Source: an uncultured Lachnospiraceae bacterium (GTDB lineage Bacteria > Bacillota > Clostridia > Lachnospirales > Lachnospiraceae). Taken from it: DNA of 24,695 bases. The stretch covers positions 1-24,695 of the forward strand of contig CATXUX010000044.1 of NCBI GenBank assembly GCA_958402795.1. Reading direction: 5' to 3'. The notes under the pieces were generated by a model. The model ran no database searches and was not told the origin of the DNA. It saw nothing but the letters and a program-made list of their open reading frames with translations. Position 1 is the stretch's first letter. Each line of letters opens with the position of its first letter. The position numbers were made by a program, and so were the translations under genes. Shown here piece after piece: positions 1 to 7,772 of the stretch.

Positions 1-155
1 ATGCAGAGCTGAGTGAATTGGAACAGCGGATCCGCGCGGGACTGAAGTCGCAGCGTGGTCTTGCGACGCAGATCCGGCTGGTAGCGCCGAACTCCCTGCA
101 GCGGGTTGAGGGAAAAGCAAAGCATGTGACGGATTTACGTAAGGATGGATTATAA
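1..155 (+). CDS. paaK: Phenylacetate-CoA ligase, 3' end only (first PaaK of the cluster)
   Basis: This is the last 50 codons of a gene that starts before the window; the reading frame begins at base 3 and ends with TAA at 153-155. The fragment aligns by eye with the C-terminus of the complete ligase encoded at 3049-4380. Both have a small helix followed by a V(R)L(V)xP segment and a (R)xEGKA(K/V)xV motif carrying the C-terminal lysine region of adenylate-forming enzymes. The family activates aryl-acetates to CoA thioesters with ATP, giving AMP and pyrophosphate. It lies 25 bases upstream of iorA, so it is probably the first or an early gene of the same operon. The call rests on similarity to the paralog and on context; the rest of the gene is not visible. 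Confidence 0.8.
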   Translation, partial: AELSELEQRIRAGLKSQRGLATQIRLVAPNSLQRVEGKAKHVTDLRKDGL

Positions 156-180
156 TTCATAAGAAAAGGGAGAGATTCAG

Positions 181-1926
181 ATGGCAGAGAAAGTGATCAT
201 GCTGGGAAATGAGGCAATCGCCCGTGGTGCATATGAGGCGGGCGTGAAGGTTTCTTCCGCATATCCGGGAACACCGAGTACCGAGATCAGTGAATATCTT
301 GTGCAGTACCGGGAAGATGTGTACGAAGAATGGGCGCCGAATGAGAAGGTGGCGACGGAAGTGGCAGTCGGCGCGAGTCTTGCCGGGGTGCGGGCGATGG
401 CATGTATGAAGCATGTCGGACTGAATGTGGCGGCGGATCCGCTGTATTCGGTCTCCTATATGGGAGTCAACGGCGGACTGGTGATCGTAGTCGCAGACGA
501 TCCGGGACTTTACAGCTCCCAGAATGAGCAGGACACGAGAATGGTGGCGCGCGCGGCGCAGATCCCGGTGATCGAACCGTCGGACAGCGCGGAGGCAAAG
601 GATTTCTTTAAGGTGGCGTTTGAACTGAGTGAGCAGTTTGACCGACCGTTCATCTTCCGGACTACGACGCGGCTTGCGCATTCGCAGGGAATGGTGGAAC
701 TTCGCAAGCGTGAGGAAATCGAAGACAAGCCGTATGTGAAGGATGTCCGTAAAACAGTGATGATGCCGGGAAACGCGAAACTGCGCCATATCGAGATTGA
801 GAAACGAAATAACGAACTGGCGGAATATGCAAATACGCTGCCGATTAATACCGTGGAGATGAACGATACAAAGATCGGGGTGATCACAAGTGGTATCCCG
901 TATCAGTATGTGAAGGAGGCGCTGCCGGATGCCTCTGTACTGAAACTCGGCATGGTGAATCCGCTGCCGAGAAAGCTGATTGAAGAGTTCGCGTCGAAGG
1001 TAGAGACGCTCTATATTGTGGAAGAGCTGGATCCGGTGATCGAGGAACAGGTGAAGTCATGGGGAATCCCGGCAATCGGAAAAGAAATATTTACGGTGCA
1101 GGGCGAATACAGTGCAAATATGCTGCGGGAAGGAATCCTGAAAGAAAAACTCCATATCGATCCGCCGGCAAATGTTCCGCAGCGTCCGCCGATTCTCTGT
1201 CCGGGATGTCCGCACCGGAGTGTCTACCATGTGCTGAACAAGCTGAAGATGCATGCGGCGGGAGATATCGGCTGCTACACACTGGGAGCGGTTGCTCCGC
1301 TGAGTGTGGTGGATACAACCATGTGTATGGGTTCCAGTATTTCTACCCTGCATGGGATGGAAAAGGCAAAAGGAAAAGAGTACATCAAGAACTGGGTTGC
1401 GGTGATCGGAGATTCCACATTTTTACATACCGGTGTGAATTCCCTGATGAATATGGTATACAACCAGGCGACCGGAACGGTTCTGATCCTGGATAATTCA
1501 ACGACCGGAATGACCGGACATCAGGATCACGCGGCGACCGGAAAGACGCTGCAGGGGGATCCGACTTATGCCATTGATATTCCGGGACTGTGCCGTGCGA
1601 TGGGCGTGAAGAACGTGTCAGAGGTCAATGCATTCGACATTGAGCTGCTGGAAAAGACGATCAAAGAAGAAGTGGCAAAGGATGAGGTGTCTGTTATTAT
1701 CACAAAATCTCCATGCGTTCTTCTCGATAAGCGGAAGAAGCCGCTTTACAAAGTACATGCGGACAAATGCAGAACATGTGGGATGTGCATGAAACCGGGA
1801 TGTCCGGCAATGACGAGAAACGAGGACAAAACGGTCCGCATAGACGACACGATGTGCACCGGCTGCGGATTGTGTGAAAGCCTGTGCAAATTTGATGCGA
1901 TAGAACTGGTAAAGGCGGGTGAGTAG
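181..1926 (+). CDS. iorA: Indolepyruvate ferredoxin oxidoreductase, alpha subunit
   Basis: IorA is the large subunit of the thiamine-diphosphate enzyme that oxidatively decarboxylates indolepyruvate, phenylpyruvate and hydroxyphenylpyruvate to aryl-acetyl-CoA, passing electrons to ferredoxin. At 581 residues the length is normal. An N-terminal pyruvate-ferredoxin-oxidoreductase-like domain contains AYPGTPSTE near residue 30. A central TPP-binding domain contains GDIGCYTLG, MCMGSSIS and GDSTFLHTGVN followed by LDNSTTGMTG. The C-terminus carries two [4Fe-4S] motifs, with C530/C533/C536/C541 in the first and C559/C562/C565/C569 in the second. The ATG at 181 follows an AAAGGGAGAG ribosome site. 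The stop is 2 bases before iorB, implying translational coupling. It is a cytoplasmic enzyme of aromatic amino acid fermentation. Confidence 0.96.
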   Translation: MAEKVIMLGNEAIARGAYEAGVKVSSAYPGTPSTEISEYLVQYREDVYEEWAPNEKVATEVAVGASLAGVRAMACMKHVGLNVAADPLYSVSYMGVNGGLVIVVADDPGLYSSQNEQDTRMVARAAQIPVIEPSDSAEAKDFFKVAFELSEQFDRPFIFRTTTRLAHSQGMVELRKREEIEDKPYVKDVRKTVMMPGNAKLRHIEIEKRNNELAEYANTLPINTVEMNDTKIGVITSGIPYQYVKEALPDASVLKLGMVNPLPRKLIEEFASKVETLYIVEELDPVIEEQVKSWGIPAIGKEIFTVQGEYSANMLREGILKEKLHIDPPANVPQRPPILCPGCPHRSVYHVLNKLKMHAAGDIGCYTLGAVAPLSVVDTTMCMGSSISTLHGMEKAKGKEYIKNWVAVIGDSTFLHTGVNSLMNMVYNQATGTVLILDNSTTGMTGHQDHAATGKTLQGDPTYAIDIPGLCRAMGVKNVSEVNAFDIELLEKTIKEEVAKDEVSVIITKSPCVLLDKRKKPLYKVHADKCRTCGMCMKPGCPAMTRNEDKTVRIDDTMCTGCGLCESLCKFDAIELVKAGE

Positions 1927-1928
1927 AG

Positions 1929-2498
1929 ATGGCAGGAAAGAATATGATGATCGTCGGCGTCGGCGGGCAGGGAACACTGCTTACCAGCCGGATCTTAGGC
2001 GGACTGACAATCGCGGGCGGTTATGACGTGAAGCTTTCTGAGGTACATGGGATGGCACAGCGGGGCGGAAGTGTCGTTACGTTTGTGCGCTATGGGGAAA
2101 AGGTGGCAGAACCCATCGTAGAAGAAGGGCAGGCTGATGTGATCATTGCGTTTGAGCGTCTGGAGGCGATGCGTTACGCACATTTCCTGAAAAAAGACGG
2201 CGTGCTGGTGGTGAACGACTGGAGGATCGACCCGATGCCGGTCGTGATCGGATCGGCAGAGTATCCGGAGGATATTCTGGAAACGCTTGCGAAGAAGCAC
2301 AAGGTGTATACAGTGAACGCCACGGAAGAATCAAAAAAACTGGGGAATCCGAAAGTGTTCAATCTGATCGTGCTTGGCGTTGCGGCACAGCACATGGATT
2401 TTACAAAAGAGCAGTGGTACGACGTGATCGAAAAGACGGTTCCGCCCAAGACCGTTGAGATTAATAAAAAGGCGTTTGACGTGGGGTATACATTGTAG
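1929..2498 (+). CDS. iorB: Indolepyruvate ferredoxin oxidoreductase, beta subunit
   Basis: IorB is the small catalytic partner of IorA and corresponds to the gamma-type domain of pyruvate:ferredoxin oxidoreductases. The 189 residues match the usual size. The glycine-rich start (GVGGQGTLLTSRILG, about residues 11-25) and the conserved EVHGMAQRGGSVVTFVRYG block (about residues 38-56) are family hallmarks. The ATG lies two bases after the iorA stop, and its weak ribosome site is inside the end of iorA, so it probably depends on coupled translation. A 63-base gap with a GGAGGCGGAAAGGGG segment separates it from the ACT gene downstream. Nothing is missing or broken. Confidence 0.95.
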   Translation: MAGKNMMIVGVGGQGTLLTSRILGGLTIAGGYDVKLSEVHGMAQRGGSVVTFVRYGEKVAEPIVEEGQADVIIAFERLEAMRYAHFLKKDGVLVVNDWRIDPMPVVIGSAEYPEDILETLAKKHKVYTVNATEESKKLGNPKVFNLIVLGVAAQHMDFTKEQWYDVIEKTVPPKTVEINKKAFDVGYTL

Positions 2499-2561
2499 AG
2501 AGAACAGAAAAAATGGCCAAGCGGAGAAGCGGACTCCGGGAGGCGGAAAGGGGACGGGCAA

Positions 2562-2981
2562 ATGATTCGACAGTTATCGGTGTTTGTGGAAAACCAGCCG
2601 GGCAGTATCATGCGGGTTACTTCGGAGCTTGCGGACGCAAAGATCAATATCCGCGCGGTTGCATCGTATGATACGCCGGAATTCGGAATCCTCCGTATGG
2701 TGGTAGACAAGCCGCAGGAGGCGAAGGAGCATCTTACGTCACGCGGGTTTGTCGTGCGGATACAGGAAGTAATCGGAGCCGAATTAAAAGATGAGAAAGG
2801 CAGCCTGAATAAAATGCTGCAGGCTCTTGCAGACAAGGGAATCAGTATCAGCTATATCTATTCCTTTGTGATCCGCGACCGGAAAGAACCGGTTATGGTA
2901 TTCAATACGGATGACAAGGAGAAAGCCGAGCAGGCGCTTCTGGAGAGCGGAGTGCGGCTTGTGGGCGAGGAAGAGCTTTGA
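2562..2981 (+). CDS. Tandem ACT-domain protein (first of two in the cluster)
   Basis: A 139-residue protein made of two ACT modules. The first (about residues 1-70) begins IRQLSVFVENQPGS and contains the ADAKINIRA turn. The second (about residues 71-139) contains EKGSLNKMLQALADKGISI. ACT domains bind amino acids or related small ligands, often at dimer interfaces, but no catalytic domain is attached here. The position between iorB and paaK suggests a ligand sensor or allosteric partner for aryl-pyruvate or aryl-acetate metabolism; that role is inference. The ATG follows a purine-rich AGGCGGAAAGGGGACGGG stretch. Similar stand-alone double-ACT proteins often sit beside ior and paaK genes in anaerobic Firmicutes. 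Its paralog is encoded at 4398-4844. Confidence 0.88.
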   Translation: MIRQLSVFVENQPGSIMRVTSELADAKINIRAVASYDTPEFGILRMVVDKPQEAKEHLTSRGFVVRIQEVIGAELKDEKGSLNKMLQALADKGISISYIYSFVIRDRKEPVMVFNTDDKEKAEQALLESGVRLVGEEEL

Positions 2982-3048
2982 GTGTGCCGGGTATACAATG
3001 GCATAAGAAACGGAAGTGTGTAAAAAAGTAAACAAGGAGGAAAAACAT

Positions 3049-4380
3049 ATGGCGGCAGTATCACTGGAAGACTGGGTAGAGCGGATCCGCGATCCCAAAA
3101 TGGAGTGTATGAGCAGAGATGAGATGGCCACGCTGCAGAGCAAGCGTCTGGTTGATGTGGTGAACCGGGTGTACAATCACGTGGAATTTTACCGAAAAAA
3201 AATGGACGAGATCGGCGTGGAGCCGGGAGATATCAGGGGAATTGAAGATATCGAGAAACTTCCTTTCACGACGAAAGAAGATCTGCGCGATAATTACCCG
3301 TTCGGTCTTCTTGCAATCCCGAAAAAAGATGTGGTGCGTGTGCAGGGGACTTCGGGAACAACCGGAAAACTGACACTGGCATCTTATTCGCAGAAGGACG
3401 TGGACGTCTGGGGCGAATGCGTGGCAAGAGGACTGACGATGGCGGGACTGACGAACGAAGACATCATTCATATCTGCTATGGATATGGCCTGTTTACAGG
3501 CGGACTGGGACTGGATTACGGTGCGAAAGCGCTGGGCGCGATGGCAATCCCGATGTCCGCCGGTAATACAAAACGGCAGATGATGTGTATGGAGGACTTT
3601 GGCGCCACGGCATTCGCATGTACGCCGTCCTACGCGCTGTACCTTGCGGAATCCATTGAAGAAGCAGGACTGGTAGACCACATGAAACTGAAAGCCGGGA
3701 TTCACGGCGCGGAGCCATGGACCGAGGAGATGCGCAAAAAGATCGAGGGGATTCTCCACATTAACTGCTTTGATATCTATGGCCTGTGTGAGATCACCGG
3801 GCCGGGAGTGGCGCAGGACTGTATCCATCATACCGGAATGCATGTACATCATGACTATTTCTATCCGGAAGTGCTTGATCCGGTTACGCATAAAGCATGT
3901 GCGGACAATGAGACCGGGGAACTGGTATTTACCACGCTGGCAAAGGAAGCCATGCCGCTGATCCGCTACCGCACGAAGGATCTGACAAGCATTAACCACG
4001 AGACCTGCGAATGTGGGAGAACACTGCCGAGGATCTCGAAGTTTAAGGGACGCACCGACGATATGAAAGTCATCCGCGGCGTGAATGTATTCCCGACTCA
4101 GGTTGAGACAGCGCTCCTTAGCATGGGAGGGGCAGTTTCTCCACATTATCTGATGATCGTGGACAGAGAGGATAATCTGGACGTTCTGACTGTCATGGTG
4201 GAAGTGGATGAAAGCATGTTCTCCGATGAGATCAGAAAACTGGATGCACTGAAAGCAAAGATCGGCGCGGTGTTAAAGCAGGCGCTCGGTGTTTCCGTGC
4301 GTGTGAAGCTGGTAGAGCCGAAGACGATCCAGAGAAGCGAAGGCAAGGCAGTGCGTGTGATCGACAACCGTACGATGTAG
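3049..4380 (+). CDS. paaK: Phenylacetate-CoA ligase (AMP-forming aryl-acid ligase)
   Basis: This adenylate-forming enzyme joins CoA to phenylacetate or similar aryl-acetates, or may run in reverse to yield ATP. It has 443 residues from the ATG at 3049, a normal length. That start is chosen because AAGGAGG lies 9 bases upstream; an in-frame GTG at 3016 would only add 11 lysine-rich residues and has no good ribosome site. Visible motifs are the phosphate-binding loop QGTSGTTGK (99-107), YGLCEITGPG (244-253), RYRTKDL (306-312), the GRTDDMKVIRG hinge (334 on), and a C-terminal RSEGKAVRV with the catalytic-lysine region. A CEC segment near residue 320 (C320/C322) is also seen in PaaK relatives. 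It lies between the two ACT genes downstream of iorAB. Confidence 0.94.
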   Translation: MAAVSLEDWVERIRDPKMECMSRDEMATLQSKRLVDVVNRVYNHVEFYRKKMDEIGVEPGDIRGIEDIEKLPFTTKEDLRDNYPFGLLAIPKKDVVRVQGTSGTTGKLTLASYSQKDVDVWGECVARGLTMAGLTNEDIIHICYGYGLFTGGLGLDYGAKALGAMAIPMSAGNTKRQMMCMEDFGATAFACTPSYALYLAESIEEAGLVDHMKLKAGIHGAEPWTEEMRKKIEGILHINCFDIYGLCEITGPGVAQDCIHHTGMHVHHDYFYPEVLDPVTHKACADNETGELVFTTLAKEAMPLIRYRTKDLTSINHETCECGRTLPRISKFKGRTDDMKVIRGVNVFPTQVETALLSMGGAVSPHYLMIVDREDNLDVLTVMVEVDESMFSDEIRKLDALKAKIGAVLKQALGVSVRVKLVEPKTIQRSEGKAVRVIDNRTM

Positions 4381-4397
4381 AAAGAGAGGGTGAAACC

Positions 4398-4844
4398 ATG
4401 GGAATTACAATACAGCAGTTATCGGTTTTTCTGGAAAATAGAGAAGGCCGTCTCGATGAAGTATTATCGATTCTTGGAAGTAATGAAGTGAATATTGTCG
4501 CGCTGAGTCTTGCAGATACATCGGATTACGGGATGCTGCGCATGATCGTATCAGATCCGGAAAAAGGGCGTGAAGTCCTTAAAAAGAACGGGATCACTGC
4601 GATGCTGACGGATGTAGTCGCACTGAGAGTCCCTCATGCGACAGGGTCGCTCTCCAGAGCCATGCATGAGATCGTGGGAGCCGGGATCAATGTGGAATAT
4701 ATGTATGCATTTGCAAACGGAGCCGACGCGTCGGCAGTCCTGAAGTGCGATGATCCACAGAAAACGGCAGAAGTCCTGCAGGGAAGCGGATTCGACGTGT
4801 GGGAGGCGGCGGAGGCGTATGTTTCAAACGTTCATGCCAAATAG
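4398..4844 (+). CDS. Tandem ACT-domain protein (second of two)
   Basis: A 148-residue paralog of the protein encoded at 2562-2981, again two ACT modules with no enzyme domain. The first begins IQQLSVFLENREGRLDEV and contains SNEVNIVALSLADTSDYG; the second contains ATGSLSRAMHEIVGAGINV. The two cluster paralogs agree best in the first module (QLSVF-EN--G, -YG-LRM-V) and diverge more in the second, so they may bind different ligands. The ATG follows AGAGAGGGTGAAACC and starts 17 bases after the ligase stop. It is the last gene of the operon, with a terminator hairpin 20 bases downstream. The role as a sensor of aromatic metabolites is inferred from position. Confidence 0.87.
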   Translation: MGITIQQLSVFLENREGRLDEVLSILGSNEVNIVALSLADTSDYGMLRMIVSDPEKGREVLKKNGITAMLTDVVALRVPHATGSLSRAMHEIVGAGINVEYMYAFANGADASAVLKCDDPQKTAEVLQGSGFDVWEAAEAYVSNVHAK

Positions 4845-4863
4845 AGAATAAAGACAGGAAACA

Positions 4864-4898
4864 AAAAAGGATGTCTCGATGGTGAGAACATCCTTTTT
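4864..4898. terminator. Bidirectional intrinsic terminator after the ior/paaK operon
   Basis: An inverted repeat with 11-bp perfect arms (AAAAAGGATGT at 4864-4874, ACATCCTTTTT at 4888-4898) is extended inward by CTC/GAG with one bulged base. It ends in a T run on both strands. It can stop the plus-strand operon and, read the other way, transcription from the convergent cold-shock gene whose stop lies about 110 bases away. Confidence 0.85.
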
Positions 4899-5010
4899 CT
4901 AATCTCATTTCAGTGTATGGCTTTTAAATATTAAATCTAGCATGAAATTTCCCAAATATCTGGTACACAATCCTAATTTATATAATTAAAAGGTACATTA
5001 AAAAATGTGA

Positions 5011-5208
5011 TTAAAGTTTTACTACATTTGTTGCCTGCGGTCCCTTAGCGCCTTCAGTTACATCAAACTGAACAGCCTGACCTTCTTCCAAGGTCTTGAA
5101 TCCATCCATTACAAGTCCTGAGTAGTGTACGAACACATCGTTGCCCTCAGAGTCAGAAATGAATCCATAACCTTTCTGGTTGTTAAACCATTTCACTGTA
5201 CCTGTCAT
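5011..5208 (-). CDS. cspA: Cold-shock protein (CSD family)
   Basis: A 65-residue single-domain cold-shock protein that binds single-stranded nucleic acid and acts as an RNA chaperone. It starts MTGTVKWFNNQKGYGFI, with the RNP1-type KGYGFI at residues 12-17 and the RNP2-type VFVHY at 25-29. The usual phenylalanine at the end of RNP2 is tyrosine here. The ATG at 5208 follows GGAGGGTAACAAC on the minus strand; the frame is open further upstream, but that stretch is leader RNA. The gene is transcribed alone from a strong promoter at 5291-5319, with a leader of about 75 nt. Confidence 0.95.
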   Translation of the reverse strand: MTGTVKWFNNQKGYGFISDSEGNDVFVHYSGLVMDGFKTLEEGQAVQFDVTEGAKGPQATNVVKL

Positions 5209-5241
5209 GTTGTTACCCTCCATAAAAAATAAAAAATACTT

Positions 5242-5268
5242 GCGCCGCTGCGCGCCCCGGAAGCCGGG
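5242..5268 (-). promoter_or_regulatory. GC-rich stem-loops in the cold-shock gene leader
   Basis: The otherwise AT-rich leader of the cold-shock gene contains two short GC stems: GCGC at 5242-5245 with 5250-5253, and CCCGG at 5256-5260 with CCGGG at 5264-5268 around a 3-base loop. They lie between the promoter and an AT-rich segment holding the ribosome site. Cold-shock mRNAs commonly carry temperature-sensitive leaders; that role here is inferred, not shown. Confidence 0.5.
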
Positions 5269-5290
5269 AAACGTCAGTGACACCTTACAC

Positions 5291-5319
5291 AGATTAGCAT
5301 ATTTAACAATAAATGTCAA
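5291..5319 (-). promoter_or_regulatory. Sigma-A promoter of the cold-shock gene
   Basis: On the minus strand, a perfect TTGACA (complement of 5314-5319) and TAATCT (complement of 5291-5296) are separated by exactly 17 bases. This predicts a start near 5284 and a leader of about 75 nt before the ATG at 5208. Confidence 0.85.
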
Positions 5320-5426
5320 TCAATTTCTGGATTGTTTGGAAGATAATACAAAAGACGTTACGATTCGCAACAGAAAGAATGTTGTCATTCAAGCAGGAAA
5401 TTACTGCATTCAGACAAAAAGTATTG

Positions 5427-5432
5427 TATAAT
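5427..5432 (+). promoter_or_regulatory. Possible -10 box upstream of the NfeD/SPFH operon
   Basis: A perfect TATAAT lies 80 bases upstream of the NfeD start, in the gap between it and the divergent cold-shock gene. No good -35 hexamer sits at 16-18 bases (CTGCAT is at 17; TTACTG would need a 20-base spacer), so the call is tentative. The rest of the 5320-5512 gap holds nothing else recognised. Confidence 0.4.
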
Positions 5433-5512
5433 GGAGAAAGAACGGATATGATAGAACCAGCATCCGAAGGAATCACGCCGGATGAAATACATATCAGAAG
5501 GAAGGGAGCTAG

Positions 5513-5956
5513 ATGGAGAAAGAGATTTTGATATGGCTTGGACTGCTGATCATATTCCTGGTGATCGAGGCTGCAACCGTCAGTCTTGTATCGATCTGGA
5601 TGGCGGGCGGAGCGCTCGTAGCGCTTTTGTTTGGTCTGGCAGGACTGGACATCTGGTGGCAGGTTGGCGCATTTTTTGTCGTTTCGTTTGTACTTCTGGT
5701 GTTTACCAGACCGTTTGCGGAAAAGTACATAAATTCCCATCATGAAAAGACAAATTATGAAGGAATTATCGGAAAAGTGGTTAGAATAACAGAGACGGTG
5801 GATAATCTGCAGGGAACGGGAACCGCCGTGGCAAACGGACTGGAGTGGACCACGAGAACCGAGCGGGACGGCGAGATCCTCAATCCGGGCGATCTGGCGA
5901 AGGTTGTGAATATCTCGGGAGTGAAACTGATTGTAAAAAAGTATGAGGAGGACTAA
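5513..5956 (+). CDS. NfeD-family membrane protein (short form)
   Basis: This 147-residue protein has three closely packed hydrophobic segments in the first 65 residues, including IWLGLLIIFLVIEA and VGAFFVVSFVLLVFTRPF. A soluble OB-fold-like C-terminal domain follows, with GIIGKVVRITETV and the late GDLAKVVNISGVKLIVKK. It matches the short NfeD type that lacks the N-terminal serine protease domain. NfeD proteins form membrane complexes with SPFH proteins, and here the SPFH gene starts 3 bases after this stop, which supports the assignment. The ATG at 5513 follows AGGAAGGGAGC. The overlapping long leader frames in this region were not used. The pair probably acts in membrane microdomain organisation or quality control. 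Confidence 0.88.
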   Translation: MEKEILIWLGLLIIFLVIEAATVSLVSIWMAGGALVALLFGLAGLDIWWQVGAFFVVSFVLLVFTRPFAEKYINSHHEKTNYEGIIGKVVRITETVDNLQGTGTAVANGLEWTTRTERDGEILNPGDLAKVVNISGVKLIVKKYEED

Positions 5957-5959
5957 GTT

Positions 5960-6973
5960 ATGGTGGGGATTATTGTTTTGATCATTGTTTTGGCAATTGT
6001 ACTGGCGATTCTGATTTCTTGTATCAAGATCGTACCGCAGGCGCATGCGTATGTACTGGAGCGCCTGGGCGGTTACAAAGATACGTGGAGCGTCGGCATC
6101 CACTTTAAGGTGCCGATCATTGACCGGGTGGCAAAACGGGTTTCCTTAAAAGAGCAGGTTGTGGATTTTGAACCGCAGGCTGTGATCACAAAGGATAATG
6201 TAACGATGCAGATCGATACGGTCGTGTTCTTCCAGATCACGGATCCGAAGAAATATGCATACGGCGTCGAGAGTCCGATCGCGGCGATCGAGAATCTGAC
6301 TGCAACAACGCTGCGTAATATCATCGGTGATCTGGAACTTGACGAGACGCTGACGTCCCGCGAGACGATCAATACGAAGATGCGGACGATTCTGGACATC
6401 GCGACTGATGAATGGGGAATCAAGGTAAACCGTGTCGAGCTGAAGAACATTATGCCTCCGAAGGCAATCCAGGACGCGATGGAGAAACAGATGAAAGCGG
6501 AGCGTGAGCGTAGAGAAGCAATCCTCCGTGCGGAAGGCGAGAAGAAGTCAACAATCCTTGTCGCAGAAGGAGAGAAAGAATCCGTGATCCTGGAGGCAGA
6601 GGCGTCGAAGCAGGCTGCGATCCTGAAAGCAGAAGCAGAGAAGCAGAAGAGAATCAAAGAGGCAGAAGGACAGGCGGAAGCCATCCGTTCGGTACAGAAG
6701 GCTACGGCAGAAGGAATCGAATATATCAAGGCTGCGGGTGCTGACAATGCAGTTCTGACGATCAAGAGTCTGGAGGCATTCGCCAAGGCTGCGGACGGCA
6801 GGGCGACCAAGATTATCATTCCTTCGGAGCTTCAGGGAATCGCGGGGCTGACAAAGACCATCGCTGAGGTTGCGCATCTGGATACGACGGATACGGCGGC
6901 TGCAGTGAAGACCGCAGGGAAGGCTGCTGATACGACAAAGGCTGCTGATACGGTTGAGGGAGAGGCAGAGTAA
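5960..6973 (+). CDS. SPFH/band-7 (stomatin-like) membrane protein
   Basis: A 337-residue member of the prohibitin/stomatin family. A single N-terminal hydrophobic segment (about residues 3-21, rich in I, V and L) is followed by the band-7 domain, with VPQAHAYVLERLGGYKDTW and the conserved DPKKYAYGVE region. Then comes a long Ala/Glu/Lys coiled coil with repeated AEGEK and AEAEKQ units (about residues 170-235), and a C-terminal tail with alternating TA/AD and KAAD segments (about 300-337). These proteins oligomerise on the membrane into large assemblies. The start follows GAGGAGGACTAAGTT, and the gene is coupled to NfeD. The alanine/threonine-rich tail is low complexity and may be variable between strains. 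Confidence 0.93.
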   Translation: MVGIIVLIIVLAIVLAILISCIKIVPQAHAYVLERLGGYKDTWSVGIHFKVPIIDRVAKRVSLKEQVVDFEPQAVITKDNVTMQIDTVVFFQITDPKKYAYGVESPIAAIENLTATTLRNIIGDLELDETLTSRETINTKMRTILDIATDEWGIKVNRVELKNIMPPKAIQDAMEKQMKAERERREAILRAEGEKKSTILVAEGEKESVILEAEASKQAAILKAEAEKQKRIKEAEGQAEAIRSVQKATAEGIEYIKAAGADNAVLTIKSLEAFAKAADGRATKIIIPSELQGIAGLTKTIAEVAHLDTTDTAAAVKTAGKAADTTKAADTVEGEAE

Positions 6974-7022
6974 CGGATCAGGCAGAGATTACACTTGTAA
7001 CAGGTATTTATGGGAGTGTCCT

Positions 7023-7772
7023 ATGTTGAATGTACTTGTGCTGGAAGATGAGGAAAACAGCAGAAAAGCATTGATCCGGATGCTGAAAAGGATCTCAGAA
7101 GAAATAACGGTTGCTGCGGCGGCAGATCTGGCTTCGGCCAGACTGCTGCTTGACGGCACCGTTTCTTTTGATTTATTCCTGCTGGATATCAATCTGGATC
7201 ATACAAAAGAAAATGACTGCTCCGGGATTACGTTTGCGAACGAAGTGCGCCGGATGCGGAAGTACGAATTTACACCGCTTGTGATGGTGACGTCTGTGGC
7301 GGGACTGGAGATGGATGCGTACCGGAGTCTCCATTGTTATCAGTATATTGTGAAACCGTATGATCAAAAAGAAATCGAGAAGCTGGTGGATAAGTTATTA
7401 TTCCATCTGCGCTCAGAGCAAAAGCCTGCGGTTGTTGTAAAGAAAAACGGGATCAATTACCGGATCCTCTGTGAGGATATCGTGTTCTGCAGGGCAATTC
7501 CGCGGGGCGTCTGTCTTTGCCTGAAAAAAGAACAGATTGAGATTCCTTACCTGTCGGTCCGCAGTCTTCTGGAAAAGCTGCCTGAAGATCAGTTTTTCCA
7601 GTGCCACCGGATGTATCTGGTCAACCGGGACGCCGTCCGGTATTATGATCTGGTCAATCAGATGATCGAAGTGGAAGGGTATGAGGATAAGATCGATATC
7701 GGAGTAACGTTTAAAGCGGAAGTCAGGCGTCAGATGGAAAAAGAGCAGAAGAGAGGGGAGAAAAAAGGATGA
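7023..7772 (+). CDS. LytTR-family response regulator
   Basis: A cytoplasmic response regulator of 249 residues. The receiver domain (about 1-125) shows the acidic pocket E8/D9/E10, the phosphoacceptor D55 in FLLDIN, and K111 in YIVKP. A C-terminal LytTR DNA-binding domain (about 140-240) contains the FFQCHRMYLVNRDAV block. The ATG at 7023 is preferred because GGGAGTG lies 4 bases upstream; an in-frame ATG at 6954 lies inside the SPFH gene and adds nothing domain-like. A TTACA/TGTAA dyad at 6989-7000 sits just upstream. The last four bases overlap the start of the histidine kinase gene (ATGA). The target genes are not obvious in the window. Confidence 0.93.
   Translation: MLNVLVLEDEENSRKALIRMLKRISEEITVAAAADLASARLLLDGTVSFDLFLLDINLDHTKENDCSGITFANEVRRMRKYEFTPLVMVTSVAGLEMDAYRSLHCYQYIVKPYDQKEIEKLVDKLLFHLRSEQKPAVVVKKNGINYRILCEDIVFCRAIPRGVCLCLKKEQIEIPYLSVRSLLEKLPEDQFFQCHRMYLVNRDAVRYYDLVNQMIEVEGYEDKIDIGVTFKAEVRRQMEKEQKRGEKKG

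Noticed and set aside
2499..2561. Possible regulatory site between iorB and the ACT gene
   Set aside because: No convincing dyad or promoter; the gap reads as an ordinary operon spacer with a purine-rich ribosome site.
3016..3048. GTG start for the second PaaK, 11 codons upstream
   Set aside because: It lacks a ribosome site, while the ATG at 3049 has AAGGAGG at proper distance and matches the family's N-terminus.
3061..4146. A 361-codon minus-strand frame
   Set aside because: Antisense shadow of the phenylacetate-CoA ligase gene with no domain of its own.
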